Source: Evernia prunastri | Taxonomy: Eukaryota; Ascomycota; Lecanoromycetes; Lecanorales; Parmeliaceae | DNA length: 64,000 nucleotides | Reading direction: 5' to 3' | Assembly (NCBI GenBank): GCA_003184365.1 | Contig: NKYR01000041.1 | Span: 186,001 to 250,000, forward strand | Shown here: positions 43,057 through 55,853 of the stretch, piece after piece | How positions within the stretch are numbered: the stretch's first letter is position 1 | Layout: each line of letters opens with the position of its first letter | Translations under genes and position numbers: made by a program | Notes under the pieces: generated by a model | What the model saw: only the letters and a program-made list of their open reading frames with translations | The model's database searches: none | Told to the model about the DNA's origin: nothing

Positions 43057-44881
43057 ATGGGACCAAGAGAATCAAAGGGCTACACCAAACAACGTGGGAA
43101 TGTTCACTCAGCTGTAAAAGAGATGGCGGAAGGAGAGATCTCGAGAAATCCATCCAACGTCAGCCTTTCAAATCTGACGCAAGAGAAAGTGGACGGGGGC
43201 ATAGACGCGCTGCGCCAGATGGCCAAGATCTTCTACTTTGTGCAGGGTCATCAGCAAGAGATCAGTGATGTCGAGGATATATATGATCTGAATATTCGCC
43301 AGCAGCAGAAAATCGATGAGCTTGATGCCATGGTGACCTCTCTGACGTGGCGAAAGGACAAAGAGATGACAAGACTTTTCGAGGAAAACGATACGTACCG
43401 AGCTAACTTCCATCAACTTGAGCAGGACAAAAAGAAGCTTGAAAGCGAAAAGGCCAATATGAGTAGCAAGCGTGTAGCGATGGAATCAGAGATGCAAAGA
43501 CAAAAGAAGACAGAGATAGATGAGGCAAAGCAACGACTCCTAGAGGAAGCAACAGCTGAATCCAACCGGAAGACGGAGGAGTTGAAGAAGAAGATCAAAA
43601 TCATGGAGACGGAGAAGAAGGGGCTAGAAAACACCGTCAAGGCTCTCAAAGAAACGAACGCAAAAGCCCAAAAAGACTTGAGCGAGCGAAAGGACTGTTC
43701 TGAGATTGACAAGAGAAGTTTGCAGTCATACATCAAGAAGCTGGAGTCGGAATTACACCAGGTCAAAGCGCCTCCTAAATTCTCGCCGCAGACCCCCCAA
43801 TTTTAGTAATAATTGCCCCTTCAACGTTCCACCATCCATCACTGACTGAGTAAATTCAGTATCGACCGCTTTAAGCGACTGTTAGAGGGTATTCGAGATA
43901 TAGCGGTCAATGATTTCGTATGCTCACCTGAGGATGCAAAGTCGGTACGTGGACATGATGAATATGACTTCATCCTTATTGTAAGATTGACGTCTTTCAA
44001 AGCTGGACAGCGATACGCTTCGAGATCAATTATCCGAAGCCAGTGCCATATTCCAATACCCGCTCTTGTCTTCTGAGAGCGATGTTTCCACCTTTCTCCG
44101 GACGCACGCGGTCCAACATTTCCTATCCTTGAAGACGGTCTCTATCATACAGCGAAGGTATTTCGCGGAGTCCACAATTGCAGGAAAATCAGTTCAACCC
44201 ATTGATTCTATTCTTGAGACACTCTCAAACGTTCACGCTGCCAATCCGAGCCAAGAAGTATTCTGGCAGTCAACGACCATTGACAAACTCGACCGTCTGG
44301 GTGACCATGGTCCCTTAAGGATATTCAACTTCTCCACCGAACCCGATGAACGCGACATCGTACAAGCAATCTGGGGCAAGCTTCGTCAATTTTCGAGACC
44401 CAACGAACATCGTTTACAGGCCAAGCTTACCGAGATTGCCAGTCTGACCGTCGAGCTTTGGAGTGCCCTCCGCAAGGACAGTTGTCGAGTCAACTTCAGC
44501 TACGAACCCTCGACCGAATCGGGGCAGGAATGGGATTTCGTGACATACGACGCAACAGGCAGCCCGAAGATCATTGGCTCGCCCACCGAAATATCCGTGG
44601 CTCGATTACCCTCCAAGTCGTTTGTGCTGTTCCCACGGATCACAGGCTTTTTTGGCTCCGATCGTCACGACCCTAAGATCCTCCATAGGGGTTTGGCTCT
44701 TTCTCATGATTCTCCAGCCTTCCGAGAAGGCCTTCAAGAAATTGAGCATATCAACCATGCGACAAAGGAATTCGAACGGGTTCTGCGGAGGAGACCTGGC
44801 AGTCAATCTTCCCCGGTAACGGAGAACCGTCAGGGAGAGCGGTCTGCTCCGTCTGGTGCAGTTAGTCAAAAGGAAGCTTGA
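43057..44881 (+). CDS. Coiled-coil hypothetical protein
   Basis: Function not recognised. Exons are 43057-43805, 43860-43944 and 44003-44881, 570 residues; both introns (54 and 58 nt) splice in frame. Residues about 90-235 form a long coiled coil rich in Glu, Lys and Gln (for example LEQDKKKLESEKANM). Exon 2 encodes YIDRFKRLLEGIRDIAVNDF. The C-terminal 290 residues look globular, with LRTHAVQHFLSLKTVSIIQR, LTVELWSALRKDSCRVNF and LPSKSFVLFPRITGFF. I have no functional anchor for this domain. The gene is followed on the same strand, 0.9 kb away, by a dynamin-family GTPase; any link between them is speculative. Confidence 0.8.
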
Positions 44882-45779
44882 ATCCCAGTGAGGTTTTGGC
44901 GCAATGGTGAAAGGACAGCGGAAAGCTTGGACTGCCTGGTGAGAGTTAGTTAATCTGTTCAACGCAATGACGAGCGAGCCCTTGATGAGCCCTTTTTTAT
45001 TTTTATTTTTTTGAAGGGAGGATTACTGTTCGAACATTCAAAGTACAGAGACAAATGATGCTGCGTTGTTGTTGAAGTCAGCCAATGAATGGCCTGCACT
45101 CTGATTACTAATCACTAGTTCTCGGCCATGGCTTCACTGCACATAAATAGATTTCTACCTCCCACCTTCTTACATAATTCTTTAGTCATTACATAGCATA
45201 CAATACATACACCTATGCTTAAAGACCAGTTGTATCATTATTCCCAATAGTTATCACGAAAGGATTTCCGCAACCGAACAGTGCAATTGGTGAAGTTAGA
45301 CGTAATGATTGGATTGAAACTGCACGACAAGGTAAAATCGTCCTCATTGGCCGTTCTGGCCATCTGCAGGTCGCTGAAGTTGTCGTGAATAGTTGCATAA
45401 GCATGCATACGCTTCGGCCCACGGAATACTGCATCCGCGGAATACTCACTCTAAGTATATGTAGATCGACTTCACCGCTTTTACCCTCGGCTCTTTGCTT
45501 ACGTCCGATGAAACGTTGCTTGATATGTTTTGGCTTTTATACCAACCACATTGAACGTGTTGAGATCTGACGAATGAGCCTCCATTCACAGCGATCAATC
45601 TGTTAGTCCCGCAACGCTTCTGACTGGGCGATTCTGATCGACGCGAGACGGGAAGCTGGAGGTTCGATGATAGCATCTTTATGCCTTTACTTCTTCCAGA
45701 GTCTAAATTTTGATAAGTATCATCTACTCGGCTAGGGAATTACGTATGAACGCGCAGCTTTGTATTATCTACATCCATT
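44882..45779. other. Intergenic
   Basis: Short frames only. It includes the promoter of the dynamin-family gene; a TACATAGCATACAATACATAC-like AT-rich stretch occurs near 45190. Confidence 0.55.
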
Positions 45780-48388
45780 ATGGAACCCTCCGTCACCACC
45801 ATGATCGAAGCACTTGGCTCGGACAAGAAGCTTGCCCTGTTGAACGATATTGACAAGCTACGCTCTCATGGGATCAATCAGTATGTCAATCTTCCCCAGT
45901 TGATCGTATGCGGCGATCAATCATCTGGCAAGAGCTCCGTGCTAGACGCGATTTCGGGTGTCGCATTCCCAACGAAAGACAACCTTTGCACGCGTTTTGC
46001 CACTGAAGTCATCCTTCGACATGCATCGAACACTGCTATCTCAGTGGCTATCGTACCCGGCCCAGGACGTTCGAAGGAGGAGCAAAAGAAGCTCCTGGCT
46101 TTTCGGCGTGATTTGGTGGACCTGGAAAACTTCTCGGGGCTCGTCGACGATGCAAAATCTTGCATGGGCGTGACCCACAGCTCTAGCGCGTTCTCTAAGG
46201 ATATCCTCCGTTTCGAAATCTCTGGACCTAGTCAACCGCATCTGACAATTGTCGACTTGCCAGGCTTGATTCACTCGGAGAATAAATTGCAGACCGCTGC
46301 GGACATTCAGGTTGTGCAAAATATGGTGTATGAATACATGATCAACCGGAGAAGCATTATCCTAGCCGTGATTTCAGCGAAAAATGACTACGCCAATCAG
46401 ATCGTGCTGAAGTTGGTGAGGGAAGTGGATCCTCAGGGCAGACGGACGATGGGAGTCATCACAAAGCCAGATACACTTTCTGTTGGGTCTGAAAGCGAGT
46501 CAGCTTTCGTGAATCTGGCGCGCAATATGGATATCACATTTCGACTTGGCTGGCACATTCTGAAGAATCGTAGCTATGAGACCAGACAGCTGTCAACCAA
46601 GGCTCGAGACGATGACGAGCGGCATTTCTTCGACCAAGGGGCTTGGAAAGATCTCGCAAGGGACACTGTTGGTATCTCTGCATTGCGAGAAAAACTGAGC
46701 AAGATCCTCTTCGACCAGATCCGAGACGAGCTGCCGATGCTCCTTGAAGACATCGAAGGAAAAATCAGCGACTGCCGCGGGACGTTAGCCCGACTCGGTC
46801 CCAATCGGGACGGCTTTGATCAACAGCGACTGTTTCTATTGCAGATCAGCCAGGAGTTCCAAGGGATCTCCAAGGCCGCTCTCGATGGTTCCTACGGGCA
46901 TAGCTTCTTCGGGGAGCCCCGATCAGTAAACGGCTACACCAAAAGACTTCGGGCGGTTGTTCAAAATCTGAATGTGGAATTCGCCGAATCAATCCGGCTT
47001 CGAGGGCAGCAACGTCGCGTCGTGGAAGGAGAAATCAGCTCTTCTGAGGCAGCTGAGGGAATGAAGACGGTATCAAGAGCAGACTTCATCGACGAAATCA
47101 GTGAGCTCTTGAGTATCACCAGAGGTCGAGAGCTACCGGGAATGTTCAACCCTCTCATCGTTGGCGACCTCTTTTGTGAGCAGTCACGCCCCTGGGAGCA
47201 GCTGTCTCGGCAGCACTTGAGAAATGTCTGGCAAGCTGCGAGGTCCTTTCTCGATCTGCTCATCTCACACTTAGCCGACGAACCCACCTCCGAAGCCCTC
47301 CTTGACCAGGTAATCGATCCTCTCATGGATCGGAAGCTCAAAGACATGGACCAAAAGCTGGATGAGATTTTGAGGCCATACAAGAGTGGCCACCCCATCA
47401 CCTACAACCATTACTTTACCGAGACCATCCAGAAAGTAAGGGAGACCCGTCACGAAGCAGAGATTGCTCGTAAGCTGAGGAGATTTCTCGGCCGCAAGGA
47501 GGACAACACCGAGGAAGACGTCAGTGTAAAAAAAGCGAGAATGCCCAGTCTCCTGTCTGCACTCACTTCGAGGACCGAGGCCGACATGGATCGATACGCT
47601 TGCTCAGAGATCCTCGATTGTATGGAAGCCTATTATAAGGTAGGATAGCTTCACCTAATACCCGAAAATCTGACTTACGATTGATTAGGTTGCGATGAAG
47701 TCAGTCATCGACAACGTGGCAATCCACGCAATTGAATACTGCCTTGTTGCGAGCATCAGCGACCTACTCTCGCCGTCGTACATTCTACAGATGGATCAAG
47801 AGCTTGTCAGTAGGATCGCAGCCGAATCGAACCAGAACCAAACCCTCCGAGAGCAGACACAACAGAAACTGGTCGTGCTGCAATCAGGGTTGGACATATG
47901 CAGGTCACATGCGAACCGCCAGTCTTTGAGTACGCCTTCCATTTAGTCCTCCAGAGCCAACGTTTGCTAACCTCGCGCTCAGATCGAACACGGGTATCAG
48001 AATCGCGCTTCGTTGGTTCCCACGGACCAATGAAGCGTCCCGATCCCGAAGACGTCGGGATTTCATCTGACGCCGAGCAACCGTGCCGGGTAAGCTACAC
48101 GCACCGTCGATCAAACGCTGCAGACACTGACCGGGCCCACTCTAGGAGACCGCCGAAAACGCTTATGTCGGACTTCCCGAGTCAATCAATATATCCTCAG
48201 CGTTAGAGATCGTCCCCCCACCTGACGACGTGGAGCCTCCAAAAAGCGCTCTTGCATTAGAGCCGGCTCAAGTGATCCCCGTTCTCCCCTTGAATACCAT
48301 ACCGACTCCTTTGTCTTATCCTGCAGGAGCATCTGACATCTCGGTTTCTCCAAAGCCCAAGAAGTCGAAGAAAGCCGCGAAGGCGTAA
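45780..48388 (+). CDS. Dynamin-family GTPase (Mx/Vps1-like)
   Basis: Large GTPase expected to self-assemble on membranes. Exons are 45780-47639, 47689-47929, 47983-48089 and 48146-48388, 816 residues; all introns are 49-56 nt with CTAAC/CTGAC branch-like sites. G-domain motifs are complete: P-loop GDQSSGKSS (about residues 45-53), switch I threonine in LCTRFATE, DLPG (about 159) and TKPD (about 228). A middle/stalk region follows, and a GED-type helix lies in exons 1-2 (YYKVAMKSVIDNVAIHAIEY). No PH or transmembrane segment is seen. Exons 3-4 encode a disordered Pro/Ser tail ending in a lysine cluster (PKPKKSKKAAKA). Fungi carry many such Mx-like paralogues of unknown role besides Vps1 and Dnm1; the divergent tail suggests one of these. 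Confidence 0.9.
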
Positions 48389-50075
48389 TTGGGGAGGAAT
48401 CTGTGCTATAAGGGCAGCGCTCCACGTGGGCCTGTGACACTGTTTTGAAACACCATACAAACAGACGATAGAAAGGAGCAGCTGTCCTGGATGGAGATGA
48501 AGTGAAGCGGTAAATTTCTGGAATCCAAAGACCTCCGATGCGCTTTCGTCTCGAGCAACTGCACAGCTAGTAGGCATGAAAGGCGCGTAAAACTTTGTTG
48601 ACTTTCAAAAGTGCTCTGCAGTCACCTGAGGACCGGGGGCAAGTGATGAAGAAGATAACCTTACAAGTATCTCTCAACTAGGATCAAGATTTGCGGCAGC
48701 AGGACTGCGATTTGGTCGGTGGGATAGCATGGCAATTCCGCACAGCTGGTTGTTTTCGCGTTGCATGGTTATTTCACATAGCATGGCAATTCCGCACAGC
48801 TTGGTGTTTTCGCGTTGCATGGTTAATTCACATAGCATGGTGTCTTCGCATAGCAGGCCTGCAATATCGTATGACATGGTGTTACCGCATAGAGGGACGT
48901 GACTCCTGTCAGGGACGCGATGACCAGGGGATTCATGTCTAAATGAGAGCTCCATATACATAAGCTTCCCACCAGTATTGGGCTCTTTCGATTCCATCTC
49001 CCTCAGAGCAATTGCATACTCGTCCCACCCTCCCGCGCCTGCATTGAATCATTCAGCTAGCTATCACCACTGCAGGTCATGTCGCTATAGATTCGGGAGT
49101 GATTTCTAGTGCTGAGATACGGCAACACGCCTATGACGGCCTCCGGTCGATGGTTTACCTCGGTATGGGAGCGTCCCACATTGTTCAGATCACACATTTT
49201 CGCAATGCAGTGGCAACGACTAATCAGCAGTTCCCGCACGGGCCACATCGAAAAGATCAACTAACCCAGCCGCCGCCCTCTGCCACCTTCGACAAAAACG
49301 GCCTTCTGCACGTCTGCGGGTAGCAGTCGCGACGGGCAAGACCTTCCACGCTTAGATCAGTCTCGCCCCGTTGAGTGGGAGATAACGGGTGTGAGGACGC
49401 CCCCCCCCAACGGGCTGCCTGGATGGATGCCGGGCTTGCAACGTTTCCATCCCTAGGCTAGGCTAGAGGAGCGGTGTCTAGACCGTTCCCCCCGGAGAAA
49501 AGCTTTCTGGAGGCCCTTGGCTCACTGGTCTGGTGTCCATACGTTGCCTAACGGGTCTTACCATATACGGGTGACACGCACGGCGCGACGGATGCTGTTT
49601 TTTGCGGGGAGACATCTTCTCGGGTACCTTGAGAATAGTTTTCTTTTTTTTGGGGGCCACAGATCTTGACAGAGGTACTTCTACCTCGGATTAGTAGCGT
49701 TGGTGCTAGGGTGTGTAGGACTGTTGATGCGGCTTAAGACGTATTCGGGACTGTTCTGGCCAGAGCAGATGACAGTTGACATTCTTTGCGTTCATTTATC
49801 ATCGCAGCATGGACTCCGCAAAACGAGCCGAGGGCTGTGTTGAGGATTTTGGTGATGGGATGAGCAATTAGTTCACATGATTACGAGCACCTGACGCCAA
49901 CGTACCAGGATAGCAGTATCTTCAAGTGAATAAATTATGTTGTGTCTTTGATGGCATTCATAGGCGGACATCTTCATGATCACCGCTTCTGCGAGCGGGA
50001 AACGTTGCGACGGGTTAAATTCGGACGACGTATAGAAACGCTAAAAGCATGATTGGACGCGCAGATAATATATGA
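48389..50075. other. Gene-poor stretch
   Basis: Contains a minisatellite (48723-48840) and no supported gene. Frames crossing the minisatellite on both strands look repetitive only because the DNA is. Confidence 0.55.
48723..48840 (+). repeat. 54-bp minisatellite, two full units and a partial third
   Basis: GCATGGCAATTCCGCACAGC recurs at 48727 and 48781, exactly 54 bp apart. Each unit itself contains related GCATGG and CGCA sub-motifs, and a partial third unit follows. Confidence 0.9.
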
Positions 50076-51125
50076 TCAGGCAGCAGTCTTATTCACAAGA
50101 GCGATCGTCTTCTCGGCTAGCAGCTTTGCATCTGGGGGGAACCTCCCGCTGATATAGTTGTAGTTCTCGTCCTCGCGAACGAAGCTATAAGCATTAGCAG
50201 CGGCTAGCCGGTGTTTCGATGTGCTGACACTTACGGGGTGCTTGAGAGGCTGTTGAAGTACTGCTTCTTGGGATCGTCCAATCTCTTCTCCACCTACACG
50301 ATTTTGGATCAGGTCCGGCGACAAAAACGCACGCAACGGGGTAGAAGACTTACACTAGCCTGTACGCTCTCTGACCCTGCTCCGTATGTCTTGTAATCTG
50401 AACCACACCATAAATTTCAGCTCGCTGCGTCAACTCGCTGTCTGAAAAATCGAACTTACAATCTCCCAAGAACAGCCGGGTGCCCCAAAAGATCGATTGC
50501 TCCATGAAGCCCGGCAGCGCGGTGGTCGTGGCGTCGTGCAGCACGCTCTTGCCGTCCGGAAGGGACGACTCCGAAAGCACCATCACGCCGTGACAGATCG
50601 CCGCGACGTTCTTCGACGACGGCTTCCGCGTGCGGGGGAAGTAGTCCGCCATGAGCTTGTGGACGACGGGGGAGTTGATCACCTGGACCACGCCCTTTTC
50701 ATGGCCGCCTGGGAGGAAGACGAGATCGTAAGGGGCCAGGGTGAATCCTTCGTCGGCCCAGGCTAAGGCTTTGATGTCCTTCATGTCCTCTTTCATGGAT
50801 TTGTACAGATCGACAGCCTCTTGCGTAGCGCCCTGTTGGCAATGAGAAGACGTGAGGACGGGTCTTGGGTCTAGAGTCGTAAGGTAGCTTACCAATAACT
50901 TCTGGGTCATACCCTCCAGCATCTTACTATCGCACTCGGGCATGTTTCCCTTTTCCGTAACAAAGTCGATCTCGAAGCCCGCTTTTTTGAACTCGGCGTA
51001 CGGCACCGCCGTTTCTGAGCCGGAGCGTGAGTGATACATGTGGTGTGGCTCTGACGGACTTGCGAAGTCTCACCTGTTGGATCGTGCCCATAATTGGCCA
51101 TCAAGAAAGCAACCTTGGGAGGCAT
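50076..51125 (-). CDS. DJ-1/PfpI (ThiJ) family protein, Hsp31-like
   Basis: Likely a cytosolic glutamine-amidotransferase-like protein related to yeast Hsp31 glyoxalase III/chaperones. Six exons: 51125-51074, 51014-50893, 50832-50460, 50397-50354, 50293-50235 and 50184-50076, totalling 252 residues; all five introns (50-62 nt) join in frame. The start is MPPKVAFLMANYGHDPTE. The family blocks are FEIDFVTEKG, a glycine-rich VFLPGGHEKG, and the nucleophile elbow AAICHGVMVL with Cys near residue 138. The tail reads PKKQYFNSLSSTPFV, as in fungal DJ-1 proteins. His follows the Cys as in Hsp31-type enzymes; the third acidic residue cannot be assigned by eye. The substrate is unknown. Confidence 0.9.
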
Positions 51126-52165
51126 GGTGGGCTATATGTCGTTGATGATGTAATGAGTGCCTCTGGATTTTGCCTCTCCCCTCCCTTTCTGGAGGAGTAA
51201 ATAGTAAGCTTCTGTATGAAGGCTGCAGAAGGCTGGGTTTTATTAGATGGAATCCTTATTCCGCGATTTCCCGTCGGTTTGACAGTAGAATGGGTGTATA
51301 CTCTACGGGTTACAGACATCGAATCCATCTCTTAGCCTCGGCATTTGGGCGGGGCCATTCCCGCTGACTTTGTCCCCTCGTGTCCGCCCCCTCCCGCTCT
51401 TCTTTTGTACACATCTCTCCCATCATCGTCGTCTTCCCTTCCGGTACTTATCAAATTTGGTTTTGTTTGCTTCAAAGGAGCCTGCTGTGCTCTCTGCTCT
51501 CGCCTTCGCTGTCTGTAATCTTGTTATAAACGCTTGGCTTTGCACACTGGTTTGATTTGACAGCTCCTTGTCCTACGGTAACTCTGGCGATGAGTCTTCA
51601 CGCCAGAGGTAATACATGTGCGTACGAATAGGATAGGTCTGAAGAATCTCTGGTATCCTGTATTAGATTTGACTTTCACACCTAATTCTCCATCCGTCTG
51701 CTTGCTCTGATTGCTCTGCTCGATAGAGCAACAATGTACACGCGTTTGTGCTTTATACTCCATACGTCGCTTTTTATACATGGCCAGTTGGATATGCTTT
51801 TGCGGACTGGTGTGGCACAGCTGTGTATCAGTGGAGTGGGTCTTCCATCAAGCAATCTCCATCGATTTCCTTATTTGGATGTAGTGTACAATTTCATCGA
51901 AATTCGTGATGAACATTCTCTATGATGAATTACATACTACTCGCCGGATTTTCAATATGAATATCACTATAAGGTGCTACGATGGTCTGCGTGCTCGTAG
52001 CGCGATTGCCAAAGTCGATGGCGCGGACGCTCATCAAAGGCTGATGCTGCATCTCATTAGAGATGCTAATGAACCTGACGCAATTCTCCCAGCGGTTGCA
52101 TCGAGTCGAGAGAATGCTATACCTGGAGGGAAGAATAGCCGTTATGGAACAGTACCAATAGCTCA
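51126..52165. other. Intergenic
   Basis: No gene supported. It lies between the DJ-1 start and the methyltransferase end, so it holds the DJ-1 promoter; short frames near 51906-52307 are shadows of the methyltransferase C-terminus. Confidence 0.55.
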
Positions 52166-52963
52166 TCATGCCTGTTTTCGGAAACAAACCCCAAACCACA
52201 CCGTGACACCGATCCATTTCCCGGCTCTCACGCCCAGCACCTCGCTCATCTTCTCATCCACAGCTCGTTCCAGAATCTCGCCCACAACTTCAAATCCGTG
52301 CTTCTGAGCTTCCTCAACTACGTCCTCCAGATGATGAGCGAAGCTCTGCGTTTGCACCTTTTGTCCAGTCCTGGGGTCCACGAAGCCCGCCTGACTGATC
52401 GCTCCCATGTCCGAATGCATGTTCGTCACCAGAGCAAGCCCGTTTGGCCTCAGTAACTGCGAGATTTTCTCAAAAAAGACAGAGATGGGGACGTGCTCTA
52501 GTACCAAGGTGGATATGAGCGCATCCGCGTTCAAAGCGCTAGGCGGTATGGAGTTGCTGTTCAACAGATTGTAGAGCTCCAATTGGGCTCCTTGGGCTAC
52601 TTCGGAGGCCCTGCTGATCTGCTCCATGTGCTTATCGACCCTCGACCTAGCTATCTCCAGCATCTTTGGGCTAGCATCGAGACCGATCACCGTAGAGCCT
52701 GGAACGTCCAACATGCGTATCAGATTTCGGCCGGTACCACATCCCAAGTCTACCATCTTCCATGGCGGAGGAGAAGATAGTTGAGACAGTGATAGTGGAA
52801 GTAGAGATTGCATCTCGATGCTGTCAAGGGCCTGGAGAAAATTACCGTCGATGTCGTAAACTTCGGACCATAGATCGTAGGCAGTGGTGGGGTCCAGAAA
52901 GCGAATAGGGAGCTTCCCATCACTACTTTTTGCCGGTTGCGCGGGTGAGGCTGGAGGTTCCAT
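52166..52963 (-). CDS. Class I SAM-dependent methyltransferase
   Basis: Single exon, 265 residues, from ATG at 52963 (MEPPASPAQPAKSS). Motif I is KMVDLGCGTGRNLIRML (about residues 68-84), with the acidic motif II in TVIGLDASPKML, motif IV-type LISTLVLEHVP and post-motif LLRPNGLALVTNMH. The N-terminal AYDLWSEVYDIDGN segment is typical of small-molecule methyltransferases of the UbiE/COQ5-like fold (Methyltransf_25/12). The substrate cannot be assigned. It is transcribed away from UGM across a 1-kb shared upstream region. Confidence 0.88.
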   Translation of the reverse strand: MEPPASPAQPAKSSDGKLPIRFLDPTTAYDLWSEVYDIDGNFLQALDSIEMQSLLPLSLSQLSSPPPWKMVDLGCGTGRNLIRMLDVPGSTVIGLDASPKMLEIARSRVDKHMEQISRASEVAQGAQLELYNLLNSNSIPPSALNADALISTLVLEHVPISVFFEKISQLLRPNGLALVTNMHSDMGAISQAGFVDPRTGQKVQTQSFAHHLEDVVEEAQKHGFEVVGEILERAVDEKMSEVLGVRAGKWIGVTVWFGVCFRKQA

Positions 52964-53968
52964 GGTGGTCACGATGTTCACGGTTGATTTCAATATTTTG
53001 GTAGGTCTTCAACAGGGACAAAGGAGAGGCTTGCAGCAAGAGAGACTATGTACTCGAGGCCCGGTTTTTGTGACTCACATTTGCGATTTCTGACTTACTC
53101 GGACTTGCATCTAATTCAACGACTGCTACTCCGTACATATGTCCTAAAGATCGAACGATGGAATGATCGATTTCGAAATTTGCGCGGTATTCTAAAGGAC
53201 GTGATACTTAGAGTACCTTTACCTACCCCGCCCTACCGCCCCGGGTCCCCCAACATCAGGGTACGCCCCACCCTCCGCGTGCTTGAAACGCCGTCCATTT
53301 GCTACCTATAGAGAGCATCATGCCTGTACATTCGCTCCGACACTCCTCCGGTGCGCTGAATCCTGAAGTAAAAGGGGAAAAGGAAAGAAGAAAAAAAGGA
53401 AAATACAGGGCTGGCGCTGCTACAAGATGAATGATACGCAGGGTCCCTTTTCCGGAAGCCTCATGCGTCGAATACGACCCTTTCGTACCCGGAATCTGCA
53501 CCTGGACGTTGAGGTTTCGTTCTTTATTTATCTGATCGGTCATGTTCGTAAGGATAGTGGCTGGACGATGCTCATTGGTCACTGTTATCATGGTAGGAGT
53601 ACTTTGGTAGTGTTGTTAGCTTACCGCGTGGCCTTGCCAACCTATGCCTTAAGTACCATAGCGGGGGGCCGGTTAATCTAGCTAGTTTATGAGCATGTCA
53701 TGCAGATCCCGGCCAAAAAAAGATATTTTTATTTCACGGTCACGCTAAAAGTTGCTCGAGGATCAACAGAGAACCAATGTTTCAGGCCGTAAGGTGTTCT
53801 TGTTCTTTCACTTGAACTGCCTCATTCATTCTTTACTCACCTCTGCTGCCCTCACTTCGGTCACCATAATTTATTGCTCATGTTTCTGTAAATAAATCAA
53901 AATCAACACTCAAACACACTCACTCCCCACCGCAAGCTCGGACTTCGTGTCACATCCAAAAACCCATA
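52964..53968. promoter_or_regulatory. Shared upstream region of methyltransferase and UGM
   Basis: The 1-kb divergent interval has no supported gene. The 130 bases before the UGM start are C/A/T-rich with CACTCACTC and AAATCAAAATCAACACTC stretches, a typical fungal leader. I assign no specific factor site. Confidence 0.5.
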
Positions 53969-55853
53969 ATGACCAATTCAGACATGTAGGTCTTGCCACA
54001 GACTGCCCCTCCAGGAAGACGGCTAATGAGCTCAGCTCCGTCGACGTACTCGTCATCGGTGCTGGCCCAACGGGTCTGGGAGCTGGAAAGCGCCTACATC
54101 AAATCGTACGACTTCACCCAGTACACAAGCAAAGTGGCAATTCTCACACAAGGCGCAGGATGGGCCGTCATGGTTGATCATTGACTCCAATGAGACTCCT
54201 GGAGGACTCGCTTCTACAGACATCACACCGGAAGGCTTTGTAAGTCTATTCACCAACTAATTGAGCCCCGCTGTCCCTGAGACCCCATTCTGACAAGCTC
54301 TTAGCTCTATGATGTTGGCGGACATGTCATCTTCTCACACTACAAGTACTTCGACGACTGCATTGCCGAGGCATTGCCCAAAGAAGACGACTGGTACACA
54401 CATCAACGGGTGTCCTACGTCCGCTGCAAGAACCAATGGGTCCCCTACCCATTCCAAAACAACATCTCCATGTTGCCCAAGAAAGAGCAGGTGGATTGCA
54501 TAGATGGCATGATCGATGCCGCAATGGAGGCAAGAGTATCCAACACGAAGCCAAAGAACTTTGACGAATGGATCGTGCGGATGATGGGTGTGGGTATTGC
54601 CGATCTCTTCATGAGACCCTACAACTTCAAAGTCTGGGCAGTACCAACAACAAAGGTGAGCAAAGGCAAACATACAGTACAAACAGTACAAACAATTGTC
54701 TGACCGGTTTTAGATGCAATGCCAATGGCTGGGTGAGCGTGTCGCTGCTCCGGATATCAAGACTGTGACAAAGAATGTCATCATGCAGAAGACCGCTGGG
54801 AACTGGGGACCCAACGCCACCTTCCGTTTTCCAGCACACGGCGGGACAGGCGCCATCTGGATCGCCGTTGCCGACACTATACCGAAAGAGAAGACCATGT
54901 TTGGCCCGCACGGCACAGTCAAGAAAGTTGACGCAGATGCTAAAGTGGTCACCCTTGAAGATGGTAAAACAATCAGCTATGAAAAGCTTATCAGTACAAT
55001 GGCCGTTGACGCTCTCGTTGAGAAGATGGGCGACAAATCCCTTACATCCCTCTCCAAAGACCTCTTCTATTCGTCCACCCACGTTATCGGTGTCGGCATC
55101 CGGGGCGAACGTCCTGAACGCATTGGCGACAAATGCTGGCTATATTTCCCAGAACCAGATAGCCCGTTCTACCGAGCCACCATCTTCTCCAACTACTCTC
55201 CCAACAACCAGCCCGCCTCCTTGAAGAAGCTTCCTACCCTTCAGCTTGCATCCGGCGAAAAGCCCTCGAATTCTTCCCCACAAGAAGGCCCGTATTGGTC
55301 TATCATGCTCGAAGTCTCCGAGTCGTCCCTGAAGCCCGTCGACAACGCCAACATGCTCCGCGACTGCATCCAAGGCCTTCTCAACACGGAAATGATCAAG
55401 CCCAACGACGAAATCGTCAGCACATACCACCGCCGCTTCGACCACGGCTACCCAACCCCAACCCTCGAGCGCGAAGGCGTCCTCAAGCAACTCCTCCCCA
55501 AGCTCCAAGAAAAGGACATATACTCCCGCGGCCGCTTCGGCAGCTGGAGATACGAGGTCGGCAACCAGGATCACAGCTTCATGCTGGGCGTCGAAGCCGC
55601 CGACCACATCGTCAACGGCGCCGCGGAACTAACGCTCAACTACCCGGACTTCGTCAACGGGAGGGTCAACCACGAGAGACGTCTCGTCGACGGCGCGCAG
55701 TTCTTCAAGTCGAAGAAAGGCATCCGCGACGAAGCCAAGCCCCTCAAGCCGAACGGTACGGAAGCAAACGGTACGGAGACGAACGGCGACGCCAAGGCCC
55801 CGGCCGGACACGCGAGGAAGGCGAGCAAGAGGGTCTCGGTCAGCGGGAGCTAA
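53969..55853 (+). CDS. ugmA: UDP-galactopyranose mutase
   Basis: Flavoenzyme that converts UDP-galactopyranose to UDP-galactofuranose, the donor for galactofuranose in fungal wall galactomannan and glycoconjugates; cytosolic. Exons are 53969-53985, 54036-54105, 54159-54239, 54305-54655 and 54714-55853, 552 residues. The tiny 17-nt first exon splices to give MTNSDISVDVLVIGAGPTGL, matching the N-terminus of fungal UGMs. The FAD-binding Rossmann motif GAGPTGLGAGKRL is followed by the second FAD block DSNETPGGLAS and YDVGGHVIFSHYKYFDD. Further family blocks are WVPYPFQNNI, MRPYNFKVWAVP, QCQWLGERVA, GTGAIWIAVA, CWLYFPE and FGSWRYEVGNQDHSFMLGVE. The last 45 residues are a low-complexity Asn/Gly/Thr and Lys tail beyond the usual fungal end. 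The catalytic Arg and FAD-contact residues appear intact, so it should be active. Confidence 0.95.

Noticed and set aside
48691..48942. Repetitive 83-codon frame with FRVAW and HIAW motifs
   Set aside because: Translation of the 54-bp minisatellite, whose unit is a multiple of three; the opposite strand is equally open.
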